From the NCBI GenBank assembly GCA_963664035.2, contig OY760867.2, positions 1,922,001 through 1,986,000 on the forward strand: a DNA stretch of 64,000 nucleotides, in the 5' to 3' direction. The translations under genes were made by a program, and so were the position numbers. This DNA is from G958296245 sp963664035 (lineage in GTDB: Bacteria; Chloroflexota; Dehalococcoidia; Lucifugimonadales; G958296245). Numbering within the stretch: the first letter of the stretch is position 1; each line of letters opens with the position of its first letter. Shown in pieces: positions 61,048 through 64,000 of the stretch. The notes under the pieces were generated by a model. It saw nothing but the letters and a program-made list of their open reading frames with translations. It was not told where the DNA came from and did not search any database.

Positions 61048-61261
61048 CCGATACCTCCTTGGCGGCGTCACAGGTCAAGCATGCTGCGCCCTTGTGCTGC
61101 CGGCTCCGCATCACTGTGGTCCGCTCGGTGGTGGTTAGGGGTGCGGTTATGGTCGTGCACGGCCCCCTATCCGCGGCAGGGCTATTGTACTACCTCTTCG
61201 GCCCTCATGGGCTGCGCATTGGCTGTGCGTAGAGAATGGCGGTTTCGGCCAGTTCGCGCGC

Positions 61262-61291
61262 TTGACAAGAACTTGCGTACTGTTCTATTAT
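61262..61291 (+). promoter_or_regulatory. Promoter overlapping AGAACA/TGTTCT repeats, upstream of the SH3-like gene and second ftsZ
   Basis: TTGACA (61262-61267), an 18-bp spacer and TATTAT (61286-61291) form a strong sigma-70 match. Two TGTTCTA copies lie 10 bp apart (61281 and 61291), overlapping the -10, with a GAAC half-site in the spacer. The arrangement suggests a repressor site. Both half-sites resemble those of LexA-type operators but with non-canonical spacing. Confidence 0.6.
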
Positions 61292-61322
61292 GTTCTAATA
61301 CTAGGCCAGGAGGGGCGGTGCT

Positions 61323-61571
61323 ATGGAGCAAACGGCACAGCTGCGGATGCCGGGGATGCCGAGGCGGCGGCGCGGGGCGGTCGTCGAGCTGTCGACGCTG
61401 TCCCCGGGTATCGAGGTGGAGTACGTCGGCAGGGTGGGCGGCGGGCCGCGGTACGGCGCGACTGGAGTCGTAAAGGAGACGCTGGCGCGGCGGGCGCTGG
61501 TGGACATGGGGATGTCCGGCAGGTGGCTCGTGCCCTACTACTTCCTGGACGTGCTAAGCGAGGCGGCGTGA
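61323..61571 (+). CDS. Small beta-rich (SH3/KOW-like) protein
   Basis: 82 residues, with AGGAGG nine bases before the ATG. A basic N-terminus (MPRRRRGA) is followed by a likely small beta barrel: VVELSTLSPGIEVEYVGRVG, then RYGATGVVKETLARRALVDM, then WLVPYYFLDVL. The G-A-T-G-V-V turn resembles KOW/SH3 nucleic-acid-binding folds. No family recognised. It is co-transcribed with the second ftsZ, 27 bp downstream. Confidence 0.7.
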   Translation: MEQTAQLRMPGMPRRRRGAVVELSTLSPGIEVEYVGRVGGGPRYGATGVVKETLARRALVDMGMSGRWLVPYYFLDVLSEAA

Positions 61572-61598
61572 CCAAAGCCTACACGAGGGAGAAGACAG

Positions 61599-62660
61599 AT
61601 GCGAAGAACGGAACAGAACGTGAAGATCAAGGTGGTCGGTGTGGGAGGGGCCGGGGGCAACGCCATCCAGAGGATGGCGGACGAGAAGATCGAGGGGGCC
61701 GAATTGCTCGCCGTCAACACGGACGCGCAGGCGCTGAGGCGGCTCAAGAAGGTCGAGACGCTGGCCATCGGAAAGCTGGCCACGCGCGGAATGGGGTCGG
61801 GCGGGAACCCTGAGGTGGGGCGCAAGGCTGTGCGCGAGAGCCAGGACCAGGTGGCGCAGGCGTTGGAGGGGGCGGACATGGTGTTCGTCGCCGCCGGCAT
61901 GGGCGGAGGCACCGGCACGGGCGCCGCGCCGGTCGTGGCGGAGGTCGCCAGGAAGCAGGGGGCGCTGACCGTCGCCGTGGCGACGTTGCCCTTCGACTTC
62001 GAGGGCGCCGCCCGGAGGGCGGCGGGGGAACGCGGCCTGAAGCTGTTGGGGCAGAGGGCTGACACGCTGATAACGGTGGACAACGACAGGCTCGACTCCT
62101 CGCTGGACGTGAAGCTGTCGCTCGACAGGGCGTTCAAGCTGGCCGACGAGGTGCTCAGGCAGGGCGTGCAGGGGATAACGGAGGTCGTGACGCTTCCGGG
62201 CCTCGTCAACGTGGACTTCGCGGACGTCAAGTCGGTGATGGCCGGCGGCGGGCCGTCGTTCATGGCGCTGGGCGAGGGCAGGGGCAAGTCGGCCGCGAAG
62301 GACGCTGCCCGCGCGGCCATATCCAACCCGTTGTTCGACGCCCCGCTCTGCGGCGCGTCCGGGGTGCTGTTCAACGTCAAGGGCGGCAGGGACCTGACGC
62401 TCGGCCAGGTCCACGAGGTGGCCGGGATGATACGGGAGGCGACGAGGACGAGCAGCCGCGTCGTGTTCGGGGTCGCCCAGAAGACCTGGTGGCGGCGCCG
62501 CGTGGAGGTGACGCTGGTCGCCACCGGCATCAGCGAGCCCGCCGGCGACGTCGCCGACGCGCCCGCCGTCGAGCTTGCCGAGCACGCCCCCGCGCCGGTG
62601 GAGGAGCGGATCCCCGTGAATGGCTCCGCGGTGGGCGCGGGGTTCCCAGGGGTACTGTAG
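61599..62660 (+). CDS. FtsZ-like tubulin homologue (second, divergent)
   Basis: 353 residues. GTP-binding GVGGAGGNAIQRM near residue 14, GGGTGTG at 102-108 and the T7 loop N204-V-D206-F-A-D209 are all intact, so GTP hydrolysis is expected. Inserted or changed segments include the RRLKKVETLAIGKLATRGMG region and the WWRRRVEVTLVATGI end. The C-terminal 40 residues are Ala/Pro-rich and end in AGFPGVL, without the acidic DIPxFLR-type peptide that binds FtsA and SepF. It is not linked to division genes. It could be an accessory cytomotive filament. Confidence 0.92.
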   Translation: MRRTEQNVKIKVVGVGGAGGNAIQRMADEKIEGAELLAVNTDAQALRRLKKVETLAIGKLATRGMGSGGNPEVGRKAVRESQDQVAQALEGADMVFVAAGMGGGTGTGAAPVVAEVARKQGALTVAVATLPFDFEGAARRAAGERGLKLLGQRADTLITVDNDRLDSSLDVKLSLDRAFKLADEVLRQGVQGITEVVTLPGLVNVDFADVKSVMAGGGPSFMALGEGRGKSAAKDAARAAISNPLFDAPLCGASGVLFNVKGGRDLTLGQVHEVAGMIREATRTSSRVVFGVAQKTWWRRRVEVTLVATGISEPAGDVADAPAVELAEHAPAPVEERIPVNGSAVGAGFPGVL

Positions 62661-62738
62661 CGGTACAGGCTCCTGGCGGTCCCTGTGGTACCATGCCGGC
62701 GATTCGGGCATGGACTGGCCCTTGCGCGGTGAGAGAAA

Positions 62739-63119
62739 TTGTGGACGACGCTGCTGATGGTCGGTGCTGGCGGGCTCATAGGGGCCGTCGGGCGCTACCT
62801 CGTGGGGACCTGGGCGCAGGGGCTGGTAGGGGACTCGTCGTTTCCGCTGGGCACGCTGGCGGTGAACGTCGTGGGCTGCCTGCTGATCGGCTTCCTGGCC
62901 GGGCTGGCGGAGACGAGGGAGGCGCTGAACGCGGAGGTACGGCTGTTCCTGGTCGTCGGCGTGCTGGGCGGGTTCACCACCTACTCGGCGTTTGGATACG
63001 AGACGGTCGCCCTGCTCCGCGGCGGCGACACGCTCGCGGCCATCGCGAACGTGGGTCTACAGCTTGCGGTAGGTCTCGCGGCGGTCTGGGTGGGGATGCG
63101 CGTCTCGCAGTGGGCGTGA
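62739..63119 (+). CDS. crcB: Fluoride efflux transporter CrcB/Fluc
   Basis: A 126-residue four-helix fluoride channel. Motifs: GGLIGAVGRYLVG near the N-terminus, GTLAVNVVGCLLIGF (with Asn43) and GGFTTYSAFGYE (77-88), the Fluc phenylalanine/threonine core. The start is TTG 62739 with GAGAG upstream. No fluoride riboswitch (GGNGATGG ... CTGATG) was seen. A CCATGCC/GGCATGG hairpin lies in the upstream gap. Confidence 0.95.
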   Translation: MWTTLLMVGAGGLIGAVGRYLVGTWAQGLVGDSSFPLGTLAVNVVGCLLIGFLAGLAETREALNAEVRLFLVVGVLGGFTTYSAFGYETVALLRGGDTLAAIANVGLQLAVGLAAVWVGMRVSQWA

Positions 63120-63225
63120 GGCTGGCGAACACCCTTGAAGGCCCCTTCGACAGGCTCAGGGCGAACGTGACCAGCCTAATCTGCTATATCGCCAATCGCC
63201 CAGACGGGATTCACCCCCATCCTAA

Positions 63226-63246
63226 CCTTCCCCCTGAGGGGGAAGG
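63226..63246. terminator. Bidirectional hairpin between crcB and the ABC exporter
   Basis: Perfect arms CCTTCCCCC (63226-63234) and GGGGGAAGG (63238-63246) around TGA lie between two convergent genes. It belongs to a type of intergenic repeat (TTCCCCCTGAGGGGGAA) common in these genomes and could terminate both transcripts. No U-tract. Confidence 0.5.
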
Positions 63247-63264
63247 GATTCTGAGATAGCCTGC

Positions 63265-64000
63265 TTAAGCCGGGTGGCCTAGAGCGCCGTTGATGGGGAG
63301 GGCCTCCTCCATGGCGGCGTAGTTCATCTGGTAGAGGTGGGCGTATAGGCCGCCGTTGGCCATGAGCTCGTCGTGGGCGCCGGTCTCGACGACCTGCCCC
63401 TTGTCGAGCACCACGATCTTGTCGGCGCCGCGGACCGTGGAGAGGCGGTGGGCGATGACGATGGCGGTGCGCCCCCGCAGCAGGCTCTGCAGCGCCCGCT
63501 GTATCAGGGTCTCTGTGTAGCTGTCGATGTTGGCGGTGGCCTCGTCCAGAATCAGCACGCGGGGGTCGGCCACGATGGCGCGCGCGAAGCTGATCAACTG
63601 GCGCTGGCCTATGCTCAGGTTGGCGCCGCGCTCGTGCAGGTAGGTGTCGTATCCGTCCTCCAGCTTCATGATGAAGTCGTGCGCTCCGACGGCCCTGGCG
63701 GCGGACATCATCTGGGCGTCCGACGCGCCGGAGTGGTTGTACTTGATGTTCTCCCGGACCGTGCCCGAGAAGAGGAACGGCTCCTGGAGCACCATACTTA
63801 TCTGCCCGGCAAGGGAGCCGCGGGTGAAGTCGCGCACGTCGTGGCCGTCGACGAGGACGGCGCCCCTGCCGCGCTCCACGTCGTAGAAGCGCGCCACCAG
63901 GGAGACGAGGGTAGTCTTCCCCGCGCCGGTGGGGCCGACTATCGCCACGGTCTGGCCTGGCGCGGCGCGCAGGTTCACGCCCTTGATCACGTCCTCGCCC
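63265..64000 (-). CDS. ABC exporter ATP-binding domain (N-terminus beyond window)
   Basis: The last 245 residues of an ABC exporter half-transporter. Walker A is GPTGAGKTT, the signature is NLSIGQRQL (Ile replaces the first Gly of LSGGQ), Walker B is VLILDEATANID, and the H-loop is IAHRLST. It has the MsbA/LmrA-type NBD layout ending in GAHDELMANGGLYAHLYQ. The transmembrane part lies to the right of the window. Substrate unknown. Confidence 0.92.
   Translation of the reverse strand, partial: GEDVIKGVNLRAAPGQTVAIVGPTGAGKTTLVSLVARFYDVERGRGAVLVDGHDVRDFTRGSLAGQISMVLQEPFLFSGTVRENIKYNHSGASDAQMMSAARAVGAHDFIMKLEDGYDTYLHERGANLSIGQRQLISFARAIVADPRVLILDEATANIDSYTETLIQRALQSLLRGRTAIVIAHRLSTVRGADKIVVLDKGQVVETGAHDELMANGGLYAHLYQMNYAAMEEALPINGALGHPA

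Noticed and set aside
62661..62738. Fluoride riboswitch before crcB
   Set aside because: The gap is only 78 bp and lacks the crcB-motif pseudoknot sequences; only a simple hairpin is present.

Overview
The window is GC-rich bacterial chromosome. It most resembles Chloroflexota, probably a Dehalococcoidia/SAR202-like lineage. That placement is inferred from secreted proteins with long Thr-Pro linkers, an ftsA-ftsZ cluster without mur genes plus a second divergent ftsZ, a Vms1-like release factor, and interspersed palindromic repeats. No rRNA or tRNA gene was found, so the taxonomy is not proven.

Layout. 1-3.1 kb (minus): ftsZ (cut by the window edge), ftsA, rsmH. 3.2-13.1 kb (plus): mogA/moaB-like, trmD, two large secreted or lipid-anchored proteins, rplS, priA. 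The two exported proteins sit between trmD and rplS, which are normally neighbours. 13.1-13.9 kb: gene-free, repeat-rich. 13.9-18 kb: glcDEF glycolate oxidase operon. 18.1-22.4 kb: accessory island with a toxin-antitoxin-like pair, an AAA ATPase/DUF4276/membrane-protein operon, a DUF2442/DUF4160 pair and an orphan hicB. 22.4-28.5 kb: aroC, an IscA-like protein with a Gly/Cys tail, an M50 protease, tyrA, aroA and gmk. 28.5-31.3 kb: myo-inositol-1-phosphate synthase fused to an HTH domain, and a dihydroorotase-like amidohydrolase. 31.4-36.5 kb: three tandem Uma2 genes, a putative glycosidase and rnc. 36.6-45.7 kb: nitrogen assimilation block with two type I glutamine synthetases and gltB-gltD.

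45.7-54.5 kb is a rearranged accessory segment. It holds a giant lipoprotein/metalloprotease/LRR gene split by one in-frame TGA, a junction joining a truncated hydroxyacid dehydrogenase copy to a truncated gltD copy, an IS1380-like element and a fourth Uma2 gene. 54.5-61 kb: hydroxyacid dehydrogenase, acetamidase/formamidase, cupin, small membrane protein, Vms1-like release factor, SDR, and a second ATPase/TOPRIM pair. 61.3-64 kb: small SH3-like protein, second ftsZ, crcB, and an ABC exporter cut by the window end.

How the genes work together. Glutamine synthetases and GOGAT form the ammonium assimilation route. TyrA, AroA and AroC cover late shikimate and tyrosine steps. GlcDEF oxidises glycolate. 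The ATPase-TOPRIM cassettes, toxin-antitoxin-like pairs, Uma2 copies and the IS element make up the mobile/defence component. The strongest candidate for an undescribed system is the coupled three-gene AAA-DUF4276-5TM operon at 18.9-21.2 kb.
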